Assembly (NCBI GenBank): GCA_016125185.1
Contig: WGMG01000006.1
Span: forward strand, 806,001 to 870,000
DNA: 64,000 nucleotides
From: Armatimonadota bacterium
Lineage (GTDB): Bacteria > Armatimonadota > Fimbriimonadia > Fimbriimonadales > Fimbriimonadaceae
Reading direction: 5' to 3'
The position numbers were made by a program, and so were the translations under genes. A model generated the notes under the pieces. That model was not told the origin of the DNA. It saw only the letters and a list, made by a program, of their open reading frames with translations, and searched no databases. This document shows positions 51,567 to 59,728 of the stretch, one piece after another. The stretch's first letter is position 1; each line of letters starts with the position of its first letter.

Positions 51567-52028
51567 ATGAGAGCTATTGTTCAGCGGGTCCTTTCGGCTT
51601 CGGTTGCAGTGGAGGGAGAAACGATTGGGCAGTGTGGGCGAGGGCTTCTCTTGCTTGTCGGGGTGCACAAGGGCGACACGGAGGCGGAGGCGAAGAAGCT
51701 GGCCGATAAAATTGCCGGTTTACGCATTTTCAACGATCCCGAAGGGAAGATGAATCTCAGCCTTCAGGACTTCGATCCGAACCTCGAAATTCTGGCGATC
51801 TCCAACTTTACGGTCTATGGCGATGTGCGAAAACAACGCCGTCCGAGCTTCATGGACTCTGCCTCATTTGAACTTGGAAACGAGCTTTTTCACCGCTTCG
51901 TGGATGAAATGAAGGCGTTAGGAATTAAAATTGAAACGGGAGAGTTCGGCGCCGACATGCAGGTATCCCTTGTCAACGATGGACCGGTCACGCTCGTCGT
52001 AGATATCGAAGCCCCGAAAAACTCATGA
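51567..52028 (+). CDS. dtd: D-aminoacyl-tRNA deacylase
   Basis: 153 residues from ATG 51567 (MRAIVQRVLSASVAVEGE), the canonical Dtd start; the extra nine codons upstream are not conserved-looking. The Gly-cisPro motif region is NDGPVTLV, and the other motif reads SNFTVYGDVRKQRRPSF, where most Dtds have SQFTL. It removes D-amino acids (and glycine mis-charged on tRNA-Ala) from tRNA. It stands alone before the sigma factor gene. Confidence 0.92.
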   Translation: MRAIVQRVLSASVAVEGETIGQCGRGLLLLVGVHKGDTEAEAKKLADKIAGLRIFNDPEGKMNLSLQDFDPNLEILAISNFTVYGDVRKQRRPSFMDSASFELGNELFHRFVDEMKALGIKIETGEFGADMQVSLVNDGPVTLVVDIEAPKNS

Positions 52029-52114
52029 GTTGCGAGTAACGCGGAGGCGGATTGTTCGTCCTATTTTCAGAGTCGACTGAACGGGACAGAACGAGGATGG
52101 TACGTGGATTAACG

Positions 52115-52723
52115 ATGAGTTTGAAAGCAACGGTTGCGGCCAGATTGGACTTGGATTCCGATGAGTCTCTGGTGCGCCGTGCTCGCGAAGGCGATTTTGC
52201 CGCCTTTGAGGTGCTTTTCGACCGGCATCGGCTATTGGTGTACCGGTTTGCCTACCAAATGGTTCAGCGTCGAGACGATGCTGAAGACATGGTTCAGGAG
52301 GCTTTCGTCCGCGCGTATCAGAACCTGCACCGATACCGCGACGAAGCGAAATTTACGACTTGGCTGTTGAGGATCGTTTCGAACCTCTGCACCGACCAGG
52401 CGAGGATGTCTCAGCGACGTTCGAACCTGGAACAAAAGGAAGCGGTTGGCGCGCTCGACTGGATGACCATCGGCAATTTTGAGAATCCTATCGATAATCT
52501 CGAAGAGGATCGCCGAAGATTAGCATTGAGGAAAGCCATCGCCGCGTTGCCGGAGCATCACCGGCAAATGATTGTAATGAGAGACATCGAAGAAAGGGAA
52601 TATAGCGAAATCGCCGAAGTGCTCGGTTGCACGATCGGCGGCGCAAAACTCCGCGTTCTTCGAGCCCGGCGCGCTCTGCGCGACCGTATTGCTCCGCTGT
52701 TAGGAGATGAAGCGAATGTTTGA
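52115..52723 (+). CDS. ECF-type RNA polymerase sigma factor
   Basis: About 202 residues from ATG 52115 (MSLKATVAARLDLDSDESLV); the frame extends to 52052 but that part is not sigma-like. Region 2 is clear (VRRAREGDFAAFEVLFDRHRLLVYRFAYQMVQRRDDAEDMVQEAFVRAYQ, described here by its DAEDMVQEAF core) and region 4 too (ALPEHHRQMIVMRDIEEREYSEIAEVLGCTIGGAKLRVLRARRALR). Its stop overlaps the downstream anti-sigma-like start by eight bases, a typical sigma/anti-sigma pair arrangement. Confidence 0.9.
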   Translation: MSLKATVAARLDLDSDESLVRRAREGDFAAFEVLFDRHRLLVYRFAYQMVQRRDDAEDMVQEAFVRAYQNLHRYRDEAKFTTWLLRIVSNLCTDQARMSQRRSNLEQKEAVGALDWMTIGNFENPIDNLEEDRRRLALRKAIAALPEHHRQMIVMRDIEEREYSEIAEVLGCTIGGAKLRVLRARRALRDRIAPLLGDEANV

Positions 52724-53612
52724 CAAGAAGGAAGATAAGTTGTTCGATTACGCCTTTGGCGAATTGGATGCGCACGATGCGCAGTTGTTTGAAGCCGACC
52801 TCCTGAACGATAAGGGTTTGAAGTCGGAAGTCGATTTTCTCAAGACGATGAAAGAGGATCTGGCTTCGTTCCGCGACGTGCCCGAAATGCAGTTTTCCAA
52901 GGAGCGTTTGCGCTCGGCCATCCTCGAGCAGGGATTGAAGCCCAAGAAGCCGGTTTCGTGGTTGAACTGGGTGCTGGCTCCGTCAGCGCTCGCGGGCGTT
53001 TTTGCGCTTGGCTTTGTGCTGATGAACGGGGTGAACCACCCTGAACCGAAGTTTATTTCTGGTCCTGAAACGCTGGCGACGAAGATCGATCCGCAGTTCG
53101 ACATCAAGAATCCGAACCAGGTGGATACGAGTCTGCCGAAGAAGGAAGTGAAAACGACTCCTTCGAACCCGGCTCCGACGGTGGCCATGAAGAAGGCTGA
53201 TCGGTCGGCTTCGTTTGGCGAAACTCACCCGATTATTCGATCTCATCGCTCCGATAGCGAGGGACATGGCCGACGCACGTTTGGCGGTGGAGGCAGATCG
53301 GCTCCGGCACCTACGACGAACGACGGCGGAGGCGTGGTTGTGGCTTCGGTCAACAGCGACGTGAAGCATGATGCAGAGGCTTTCAAGGCGACGATCCAAG
53401 ATGCCGCCCAGATCGACAAGAACATCATGGCGCTCACTTCTGGTGAGATGAATAACGACGCGGTCCGGGTTGCTTTTGGCGATTCGCGACCGATGTTGGA
53501 CAGCGAAACGGGCACGAAGTTGATCGTGATCGATAAGGAACAGGACTCAGGTGTTGGCGCACCGGTGGCAACCGAGGTAAATAATACGGCAAATGTTGTT
53601 ATTGGCGGCTAG
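52716..53612 (+). CDS. Anti-sigma-factor-like membrane protein
   Basis: 298 residues from ATG 52716, which has TAGGAG nine bases upstream (ATG 52707 has no spacing). The cytoplasmic N-terminus (KEDKLFDYAFGELDAHDAQLFEADLLND...VDFLKTMKEDL) has the helical shape of an anti-sigma domain but no HxxxCxxC zinc site. One membrane helix follows (about 79-100, WLNWVLAPSALAGVFALGFVLM), then a long low-complexity periplasmic region with Lys/Pro/Gly/Ser runs. By position it should bind the preceding sigma factor. It overlaps the next gene by 20 bases. Confidence 0.7.
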   Translation: MFDKKEDKLFDYAFGELDAHDAQLFEADLLNDKGLKSEVDFLKTMKEDLASFRDVPEMQFSKERLRSAILEQGLKPKKPVSWLNWVLAPSALAGVFALGFVLMNGVNHPEPKFISGPETLATKIDPQFDIKNPNQVDTSLPKKEVKTTPSNPAPTVAMKKADRSASFGETHPIIRSHRSDSEGHGRRTFGGGGRSAPAPTTNDGGGVVVASVNSDVKHDAEAFKATIQDAAQIDKNIMALTSGEMNNDAVRVAFGDSRPMLDSETGTKLIVIDKEQDSGVGAPVATEVNNTANVVIGG

Positions 53613-54669
53613 TTTAGTATTGGCGGGCGCGCAGAGCGGCGTCAAGTCGCTTCCTCCTTCGGAGTCGGCGCTTTGGGCGCGACTGCGGCCCTCTCTAGCG
53701 GTGATCTCACAGAACGGTCAAGCGTTAGGACCAGCCGTCTTTATCTCTCAGGACGGGTATGCCGTGGCCAACTCGCTGGTGGTCCAGCGGGGGGCGGAGG
53801 ACATTATCACCTCCAACGGCCTCACCTACAAGTTTAAGGTCGAAGCGAACGACGGAGCTTCTCAGCTCTGCCTCGTGAAGACGACAACCCTACCGGCGGG
53901 TATTACAACGGTGAGTCCGGCGGATGCTTCAGATGGAGTATCGGGGCCTATCATCGCGGTCATGCCGTCAGGCGTGCTTCGGGCAGAGTTGACGGGCGGC
54001 GAGAAGATCGGCGTCGACCAGCAGACGAAGCGAACGTTTCCGATTTCCGAAGTTCGGGTCGAGCAATCGGCCCTGCAAATGGGCGGCGCGTTGCTGTTCA
54101 GTCAGAACGGACACCTGATCGGCGCTCTGTTTGCAGCTTTGGCGCAAGGCAACGCTCAGAAAGACGGTCCGAGCGCGCAGGGGCAGGTTTACCAAAACAA
54201 TTCGCGAGGTCAGCAATTTCCCGTTACCAATCAAGCGGCCAACCGTAACGTCTTGGGCCCCCAGAGCATGGTGGTGGCCTATACGCCAACCTGGGAAGTG
54301 ACGAGCAAGGCGATTTCGGGCTTTTTGAGTCCGGAGAAGAAGCCGCACTACGGCGTGCTGGGCGTGTTCGTTGTAGACAGCAAAACGACGGGTGTGGAGA
54401 TTACGTCCGTTCAGAAGGGAACTGGCGCGGATGCCGCGGGCCTACAAGTGGGCGACGTGATCATCGGAATCGACGGGACACCGATCCGCAACCAGATCGA
54501 CTTTTCGCGAGCCATCTATCGGCTCCAGCCGGGAAGCGTGGTGATCGTTTCGATCCAGCGCCAGGGATTGACGCAAACCAAGACGGTTACAGTAGGAGCT
54601 CAGCTTGCTGAAGAGGTCTTACGTCAGCAATCCGCCATTGGATCGTCCGATTCCCCTGATATTCATTGA
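53593..54669 (+). CDS. HtrA-like pseudoprotease with PDZ domain
   Basis: 358 residues. A signal peptide (MLLLAASLVLAGAQS) is followed by a trypsin-fold domain like HtrA/DegP in strand order, but all triad positions appear changed: GYAVANSLVV where the His would be, SQLCLVK where the Asp motif would be, and LQMGGALLF in place of GNSGGPL. A good PDZ domain follows (about 240-345: GVLGVFVVDSKTTGVEITSVQKGTGADAAGLQVGDVIIGIDGTPI, described by its GLQVGDVI core). It probably binds peptides in the periplasm without cutting them. The 3' end overlaps recJ by 83 bases. Confidence 0.75.
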   Translation: MLLLAASLVLAGAQSGVKSLPPSESALWARLRPSLAVISQNGQALGPAVFISQDGYAVANSLVVQRGAEDIITSNGLTYKFKVEANDGASQLCLVKTTTLPAGITTVSPADASDGVSGPIIAVMPSGVLRAELTGGEKIGVDQQTKRTFPISEVRVEQSALQMGGALLFSQNGHLIGALFAALAQGNAQKDGPSAQGQVYQNNSRGQQFPVTNQAANRNVLGPQSMVVAYTPTWEVTSKAISGFLSPEKKPHYGVLGVFVVDSKTTGVEITSVQKGTGADAAGLQVGDVIIGIDGTPIRNQIDFSRAIYRLQPGSVVIVSIQRQGLTQTKTVTVGAQLAEEVLRQQSAIGSSDSPDIH

Positions 54670-56323
54670 TCTGAGGCTCGAACACGAGGTCGGTCTTGGC
54701 ACCTTGCTGGAGACCGCTGAACGTGTCGTACATGCCAAAGGCAACGCCGCGATAGGTTCGTTTGGAATCGGTCAGCAAGGTGAGGTTGGCATGGCTGCCA
54801 TCTCCCATCGCGCGAACTGAATTGAGCGTGACCCCAGAAGCGTAGAACACCGGCTTTGGGTTGGCCATGCCGAATGGCTGAAGCTTTTCCAACTCTTCGA
54901 GGATGCCGAAGTCGATTTCTTCGTTGTCCACATCAGCGGTGAGCTCGATGGCGGGCACGAAATCTTCCGGCTTGAGGAGTTGAGCTACGTACTGATTGAA
55001 GGCCTGGCTGATGACATCGACATTGTTAAGGTCGAAGGCGATCCCTGCGGCCATGGCGTGGCCTCCACCGGAGACGATCGCCGGGTAGTTTTGGATCATC
55101 GCCGCGAGGTTGAGACCGGGAATAGAGCGGCCGGAGGCTTTGCCTTTGCCTGATTCGGGTTCGATGCAACCGACGAAGGCGGGGCGATTGAACTTCTCTT
55201 TGAGTTTGCCGGCGACTATGCCTACGACGCCGGGGTGCCAATCCTCCTTGAAGATGAGCAGGGCGTTGGGAAGGGAAGGCAGGGATTCGACGAGGGCGAC
55301 GGCCTCTTCGATCATCTGGTCCTGGACCATTCGGCGATCGGTGTTGTGGCGGTCGAGTTCGAGGGCCAGATCGCGGGCGACTTTGTCGTCTTCGGCGAGG
55401 AGAAGCTGGAGGGCGAGGGCGGCGTCGTCGATTCGACCGGCGGCATTGAGGCGCGGGCCGAGCTTGAAGCCAACATCGTAGGATGCCACGCGCCCCTTGA
55501 TCTCGGAAACCTCTTTGAGCGCCATGAGCCCTTTCTTTTTGGATTCGGATAGCCGTTCAAGGCCGAACTTGGCAATGATGCGGTTGTCGCCGATGAGAGG
55601 CATGACGTCGGCGATGGTGCCGAGGGCGGCGAGATCAAGATAGTTTCGGCGGTAGCTGTCCACCGACTTGGGGTCGAGTTCCCGCGCAATGCCCTCGCAG
55701 AGTCGGAAGACGACGCCGGCGCCGCTGAGGTCGCTGAAAGGATAGCGCGAATCGGATCGGTGGGGGTTGACGACGGCTTGAGCGTTGGGGAGGGTTTCTT
55801 TGAGTTCGTGGTGGTCGGTGACGACAACCCGCATGCCGTGGGCAAGGGCGGCTTCGACCTGGTCGTGGGCACCGATACCGCAGTCACACGTGAGGAAGAC
55901 CTTCGCGCCGCGCTCTTTGGCTTCGTGGACCAGCGCCATGTTGATGCCGTAGCCTTCTTTGGTGCGGTGGGGGACGTGGGTGTGGGCATTGCAACCGATC
56001 TTCTTGAGGAATCGGTCGAATATGGCGGCGGAGGTGACCCCATCGACGTCGTAGTCGCCGTGGACGAAGATCAGATCGCCGGATTCCTTGGCGCGGAGGA
56101 TTTCATCGACGGCCTTGCGGTAGTCGGGAAGGAGTTCGGGTTCGCCGAGGTCGTCGAGGGACGGATTCAGGAATCGCTCGGCCTGGGCGGGACTCGTGTA
56201 GCCACGCTGAACCAAGACTTTGGCGGTGAGGCGATGGATTCCGAGGTCCTTCACCAACTTTTCGACGGCAACCGGATCGATATCCGGGAGAACCCATCTT
56301 TTGCCAGTGGAGGAAGTCAACAT
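54587..56323 (-). CDS. recJ: RecJ, single-strand-specific exonuclease
   Basis: 578 residues. DHH phosphoesterase motifs: GDYDVDG, TCDCGIGAHD, VVTDHHELKE, NPHRSDSRYPF, and the DHHA1 region SGGGHAMAAGIAF. An OB-fold C-terminus ends QQAELLL. It degrades 5'-ended single strands in recombination and repair. The start ATG 56323 is 37 bases downstream of the nusG stop, so the gene is probably in the secE-nusG transcript. Its last 83 bases are antisense to the 3' end of the HtrA-like gene. Confidence 0.93.
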   Translation of the reverse strand: MLTSSTGKRWVLPDIDPVAVEKLVKDLGIHRLTAKVLVQRGYTSPAQAERFLNPSLDDLGEPELLPDYRKAVDEILRAKESGDLIFVHGDYDVDGVTSAAIFDRFLKKIGCNAHTHVPHRTKEGYGINMALVHEAKERGAKVFLTCDCGIGAHDQVEAALAHGMRVVVTDHHELKETLPNAQAVVNPHRSDSRYPFSDLSGAGVVFRLCEGIARELDPKSVDSYRRNYLDLAALGTIADVMPLIGDNRIIAKFGLERLSESKKKGLMALKEVSEIKGRVASYDVGFKLGPRLNAAGRIDDAALALQLLLAEDDKVARDLALELDRHNTDRRMVQDQMIEEAVALVESLPSLPNALLIFKEDWHPGVVGIVAGKLKEKFNRPAFVGCIEPESGKGKASGRSIPGLNLAAMIQNYPAIVSGGGHAMAAGIAFDLNNVDVISQAFNQYVAQLLKPEDFVPAIELTADVDNEEIDFGILEELEKLQPFGMANPKPVFYASGVTLNSVRAMGDGSHANLTLLTDSKRTYRGVAFGMYDTFSGLQQGAKTDLVFEPQINEYQGNRTIQWRIADVRPLQQAELLL

Positions 56324-56362
56324 TCAAATATGGAGTCTCCCTCGATGGCGAGGGAGACGAAA

Positions 56363-56890
56363 CTAAAGTTTTTCGACTTGGTCGAAGTCGAGTTCGACGG
56401 GGGTGTCGCGTCCGAAGATGTTGATGAGAACCTTCAGCTTCTCCTTTTCGGTGCTGACTTCTTCGATCTTGCCGCTGAAATCGCTGAACGGTCCCGCTAC
56501 GACGCGAATATTCTCGCCCTTGTTCCACGCAACCTTCGGCGCCTCTTGGCTGGCCTCAAGGTTGGACATGATGCGGGTGACTTCGTAGTTCTCCAGCGGG
56601 ATCGGCTTGTTGCCGGACTGGACGAACCCAGTGACGCCGCTGGTAGATTTGACCAGCTTGAAAGCGTCGTCGGTGAGCATCATGTTGACGAGGATGTAGC
56701 CGGGGAAGACCTTTCGATCCTTTTCGACTCGCTTTCCGTTTCTCGTGTGAAGTTCCTTTTCCGTGGGGATCAGGATTTCGAAAATGTCATAGTCCCACAG
56801 CCCTTCGACCTGAGCTCGTCGCGTCAGAACGTCGCGAACCTTATTCTCATGTCCGGCAATGGTGTGAACTGCGTACCAAGATTTTGGCAT
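56363..56890 (-). CDS. nusG: NusG transcription elongation/termination factor
   Basis: 175 residues, standard NusG size. The NGN domain (SWYAVHTIAGHENKVRDVL, KVFPGYILVNMMLTDDAFKLVKSTSGVTGFV) is followed by the KOW domain (GENIRVVAGPFSDFSGKIEEV, DFDQVEKL). It binds RNA polymerase and Rho. It follows secE by two bases; in most bacteria rplK comes next, here recJ does. Confidence 0.95.
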   Translation of the reverse strand: MPKSWYAVHTIAGHENKVRDVLTRRAQVEGLWDYDIFEILIPTEKELHTRNGKRVEKDRKVFPGYILVNMMLTDDAFKLVKSTSGVTGFVQSGNKPIPLENYEVTRIMSNLEASQEAPKVAWNKGENIRVVAGPFSDFSGKIEEVSTEKEKLKVLINIFGRDTPVELDFDQVEKL

Positions 56891-56892
56891 GG

Positions 56893-57129
56893 TTATTTGC
56901 CCCCGGTTTTGATGATAAGGCCGATCAAGGTATCAAAGACGTAACCGAGTCCGGTCATCATCACGATAAGCAGAAGACAAACCACAACGACGACGCCAAA
57001 CAGACGGTTGGTTTCCTGGTAGGTAGGCCACGTTACCTTCCGCATTTCGCGCTTGACACCCTCGAAAAAGGATTTCACGCCCCGCTTCGCCTTTGGAATG
57101 GGTAACGACCTAGAAGTTTGTTCCGACAT
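56893..57129 (-). CDS. secE: SecE, protein translocase subunit
   Basis: 78 residues, the short single-helix form of most bacteria. It has the conserved FFEGVKREMRKVTWPTYQET amphipathic region and a C-terminal membrane helix (RLFGVVVVVCLLLIVMMTGLGYVFDTLIGLII). It is part of SecYEG at the inner membrane. The nusG ATG follows immediately. Confidence 0.94.
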   Translation of the reverse strand: MSEQTSRSLPIPKAKRGVKSFFEGVKREMRKVTWPTYQETNRLFGVVVVVCLLLIVMMTGLGYVFDTLIGLIIKTGGK

Positions 57130-57193
57130 ATACAGTTTTGCCCGCTTCTTTTTAGGGGGAATTGATAGATTACCTTTAGTAGGACGCCAAAGG

Positions 57194-57697
57194 CTAGCGG
57201 GTTATCGCGTGGATTTTGAACTTCTTGATGCCGTCAGGAGCTTCGAAGCTGACGGTTTCGCCCGGTTGGCCGCCAAAGAGGGCAGTTCCCATGGGCGATT
57301 CGGAGCTGAGATAGTCCTTATCGGGGTCGGCTTCGATCGACGAAACGACCCGTACCTCGAAGGTGTCGCCATATTCGAGGTCTTCGATTTTGACGACGGA
57401 TCCGATTCCGACGTGGTCGACGGGGATGTTATCCGGCACCAGTTCAGCCGCGTGGCTGAGAATGGACTTCAACTCCGCGATCCGATTTTCGACGAAAGCC
57501 TGCTCGGTCTTGACTTGGTCCAGCTCGGAGTTGTCCTCGCTGAACTCGCCGTGCTGCTGACTTTCTCGGATGCGCTCGGCAATTTCGGCTCGGGTCTCAC
57601 CGGTCAAACGTGCTAGCTCCGTGCGCAAGGAGGCGTATCCTTCTGAGGTTAGAAAGATCGTTGAACCCTGGTCTAGAATTAGTTCCGCTTCACTCAT
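57194..57697 (-). CDS. greA: GreA-type transcript cleavage factor
   Basis: 167 residues. N-terminal coiled coil (YASLRTELARLTGETRAEIAERIRESQQHGEFSEDNSELDQVKTEQAFVENRIAELKSIL in part; the tip residues are EDNSE) and a C-terminal FKBP-like domain (HVGIGSVVKIEDLEYGDTFEVRVVSS, ESPMGTALFGGQPGETVSFEAPDG). GreA rescues backtracked RNA polymerase. A TATACT -10-like box lies about 30 bases upstream. It is divergent from the membrane protein gene at 57852 and precedes secE. Confidence 0.9.
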   Translation of the reverse strand: MSEAELILDQGSTIFLTSEGYASLRTELARLTGETRAEIAERIRESQQHGEFSEDNSELDQVKTEQAFVENRIAELKSILSHAAELVPDNIPVDHVGIGSVVKIEDLEYGDTFEVRVVSSIEADPDKDYLSSESPMGTALFGGQPGETVSFEAPDGIKKFKIHAITR

Positions 57698-57851
57698 ATG
57701 TTTGTGTTCCGCACCCCGAGGGCGAGAGTATAGCCCAAATGCAGTTATGGTCTATACGAATTCTTTGTATCAGACGTTCAAAACTTGAGGAAAATTCCAC
57801 CTTTTTCCCAAAGTAGTGTCATCATGACAGGAGTCTCTACGTAACTTCACG

Positions 57852-58556
57852 ATGAAAAGACTCCAAATTATGAAGAAGATTGTGGCGGCCATGTTGGGTC
57901 TTTTTGCCTGCATCGCCTTTGGCCAACCGAAAGGACCCTCCAACTTCTTCAAAACCCTCAAAATCGAAGCGACCATCGTGGTGAAAAAGCACCCGATGGG
58001 ATCCGACCTTGTCGAGCTGACGATCTTAGGGACGAAATTTCCAGCGGAAGGCGTGCAGGAGAAACTGGACGCACTGGCCAAGGAATTGGGAGACCAGCCG
58101 CGCGGGGTGCAGACCTCGATCGTGGACGGTCAATTCGTGAAGTCTTCGTTCGCGATCAACGGAATCATTCAGACGAACCCTTTGAGGTTCAACTTGGTGG
58201 CGTTGGCGCGGGCAATGGCGTTTGGGCAATATCCGATCAAATCCTTTAGCGTTCTCTTCGACGGTTGCAGCCCGGGCGGCAAGACGGTTGCGGCGTTCGA
58301 CCCGGTCGATGGGTCGTGGAAATTCGAAGGGGTAGCGACGCGGAGTCCCCTAGCGATCGAGTACCGAGTGCAGGTCAATGCCGACAAGCCAGAGGCGATC
58401 ACGCTACCGGATGAGAACACCCGGCCAAAGGCACCGGCCCCCGAACAGAAAAATCCTGCACAATTCTATATCTGGGCGGGGATTATTGTGGGTGCGTTGG
58501 CTATTGGGCTGTTGGTATACTCCGCGCTATTGCGACCACGCCCACGGGGCCGCTGA
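57852..58556 (+). CDS. Exported or membrane-anchored protein of unknown function
   Basis: 234 residues from ATG 57852 (TAACTT ends four bases upstream); ATG 57870 is also possible. A signal peptide (MKKIVAAMLGLFACIAFGQ) precedes a beta-rich domain (FKTLKIEATIVVKKHPMGSDLVELTILG, VKSSFAINGIIQTNPLRFNLVALARAMAFGQYPIKSFSVLFDG), a Pro/Lys linker, and a C-terminal membrane helix (FYIWAGIIVGALAIGLLVYSAL) with a basic end. It directly precedes three PilT genes, so a role near the pilus machinery is possible but unsupported. Confidence 0.65.
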   Translation: MKRLQIMKKIVAAMLGLFACIAFGQPKGPSNFFKTLKIEATIVVKKHPMGSDLVELTILGTKFPAEGVQEKLDALAKELGDQPRGVQTSIVDGQFVKSSFAINGIIQTNPLRFNLVALARAMAFGQYPIKSFSVLFDGCSPGGKTVAAFDPVDGSWKFEGVATRSPLAIEYRVQVNADKPEAITLPDENTRPKAPAPEQKNPAQFYIWAGIIVGALAIGLLVYSALLRPRPRGR

Positions 58557-58590
58557 TTTCGGGTAATTTTTTCGAGGAAAGGTTCACTAA

Positions 58591-59670
58591 ATGTTTGACG
58601 CAAATTCTCTCACGCTAGTACAGCTCTGCGAAATGGGCTTCGAAAAGGGCTCATCGGACGTTATGGTTAAGGGCGAACGAAAACCAGCTATGAAGCTTCA
58701 TAGCTCGGTCTACGAACTTCACCCTGATCTACCAGCTATCGACCCGGTTAATGCGAAGAGAATGATCTATGACGTGATGAACGAGCGTCAGAAGAAGATT
58801 TTCGAAGAATGCTTTGAAATGGACCTCGCGTTCGAAGTTCCGGGCAAGTGCCGCGTTCGCTGCAATATCTATATGGCGAAGGGTTGTCCGGCCGTCGTTA
58901 TGCGAACGATTCCGTTTAAGATCCGAAGTCTCGAAGAATTGGGCATGCCGAGCGTTCTCGGCGAACTGACCCGCCACAAGATGGGCCTGATTCTCGTTAC
59001 GGGTCCTACGGGTTCCGGTAAGACAACGACGCTGGCGGCGATGTTGGACATCGTCAACCGCGAGCGACCCTGCCACCTGGTCACCATCGAAGACCCGCTC
59101 GAGTACGTCCACTTCGACAAGCAGGCGTACGTCAGCCAGCGCGAAGTCGGCATCGATACCATGGACTTCCAGCCGGCGCTTCGTGCCGCTCTTCGTGAAG
59201 CTCCCGACGTCATCCTCGTTGGTGAAATGCGCGATACCACGACCATGGGCGCGGCCCTCCAGGCCGGTGAAACGGGCCACTTGGTTTTCTCCACGGTTCA
59301 CACGTCCAGCGCCTATGAGACGATGGACCGAATCATCAACATGTTCCCGCCGCACGAAAAGCAGCACCTCTGCCAACGAATGGCGAACTCCCTCCGCGCA
59401 ATCATTGCCCAGAAGCTGGTTCCGACGGCCGATGGAAACGGACGCGTTTGCGCGGCTGAAATTCTGATTTGTACTCCGACGGTTACGAAGGCTATTGAAG
59501 ACGGCCACTTCAGCGACCTGTATCAGCACATGAACGAAGGCACCTATTGGGGCATGCAGACCATGAACCAAAGCCTTCTGAAGTATGTGCGTGCGGGCAT
59601 CATTACTGAAGAAGTTGCTATCCATAATGCCGGTGTTGCTTCTGAATTGAAGCAAATGCTTCGAAGATAA
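58591..59670 (+). CDS. PilT/PilU-family ATPase 1 (divergent)
   Basis: 359 residues with GAGGAAAGG before the ATG. Secretion-superfamily ATPase: Walker A GPTGSGKTTTLAAM, Asp box ITIEDPLEYV, Walker B region EAPDVILVGEMRD, His box TGHLVFSTVHTSSA. The usual retraction motif (A-I-R-N-L-I-R) is replaced by TVTKAIEDGHFSDL, so its function may differ from classical PilT (perhaps accessory, as in PilU). It is separated by 58 bases from the next PilT gene. Confidence 0.85.
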   Translation: MFDANSLTLVQLCEMGFEKGSSDVMVKGERKPAMKLHSSVYELHPDLPAIDPVNAKRMIYDVMNERQKKIFEECFEMDLAFEVPGKCRVRCNIYMAKGCPAVVMRTIPFKIRSLEELGMPSVLGELTRHKMGLILVTGPTGSGKTTTLAAMLDIVNRERPCHLVTIEDPLEYVHFDKQAYVSQREVGIDTMDFQPALRAALREAPDVILVGEMRDTTTMGAALQAGETGHLVFSTVHTSSAYETMDRIINMFPPHEKQHLCQRMANSLRAIIAQKLVPTADGNGRVCAAEILICTPTVTKAIEDGHFSDLYQHMNEGTYWGMQTMNQSLLKYVRAGIITEEVAIHNAGVASELKQMLRR

Positions 59671-59728
59671 CTAGTAAGGTTGGGACATTGGTGTTATGCT
59701 AATTTCACCTGTCCCATGAGGAGGAATT

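Noticed and set aside
55760-56944. 394-codon plus-strand frame across recJ and nusG
   Set aside because: It crosses two well-supported genes on the other strand and has no recognisable domain.
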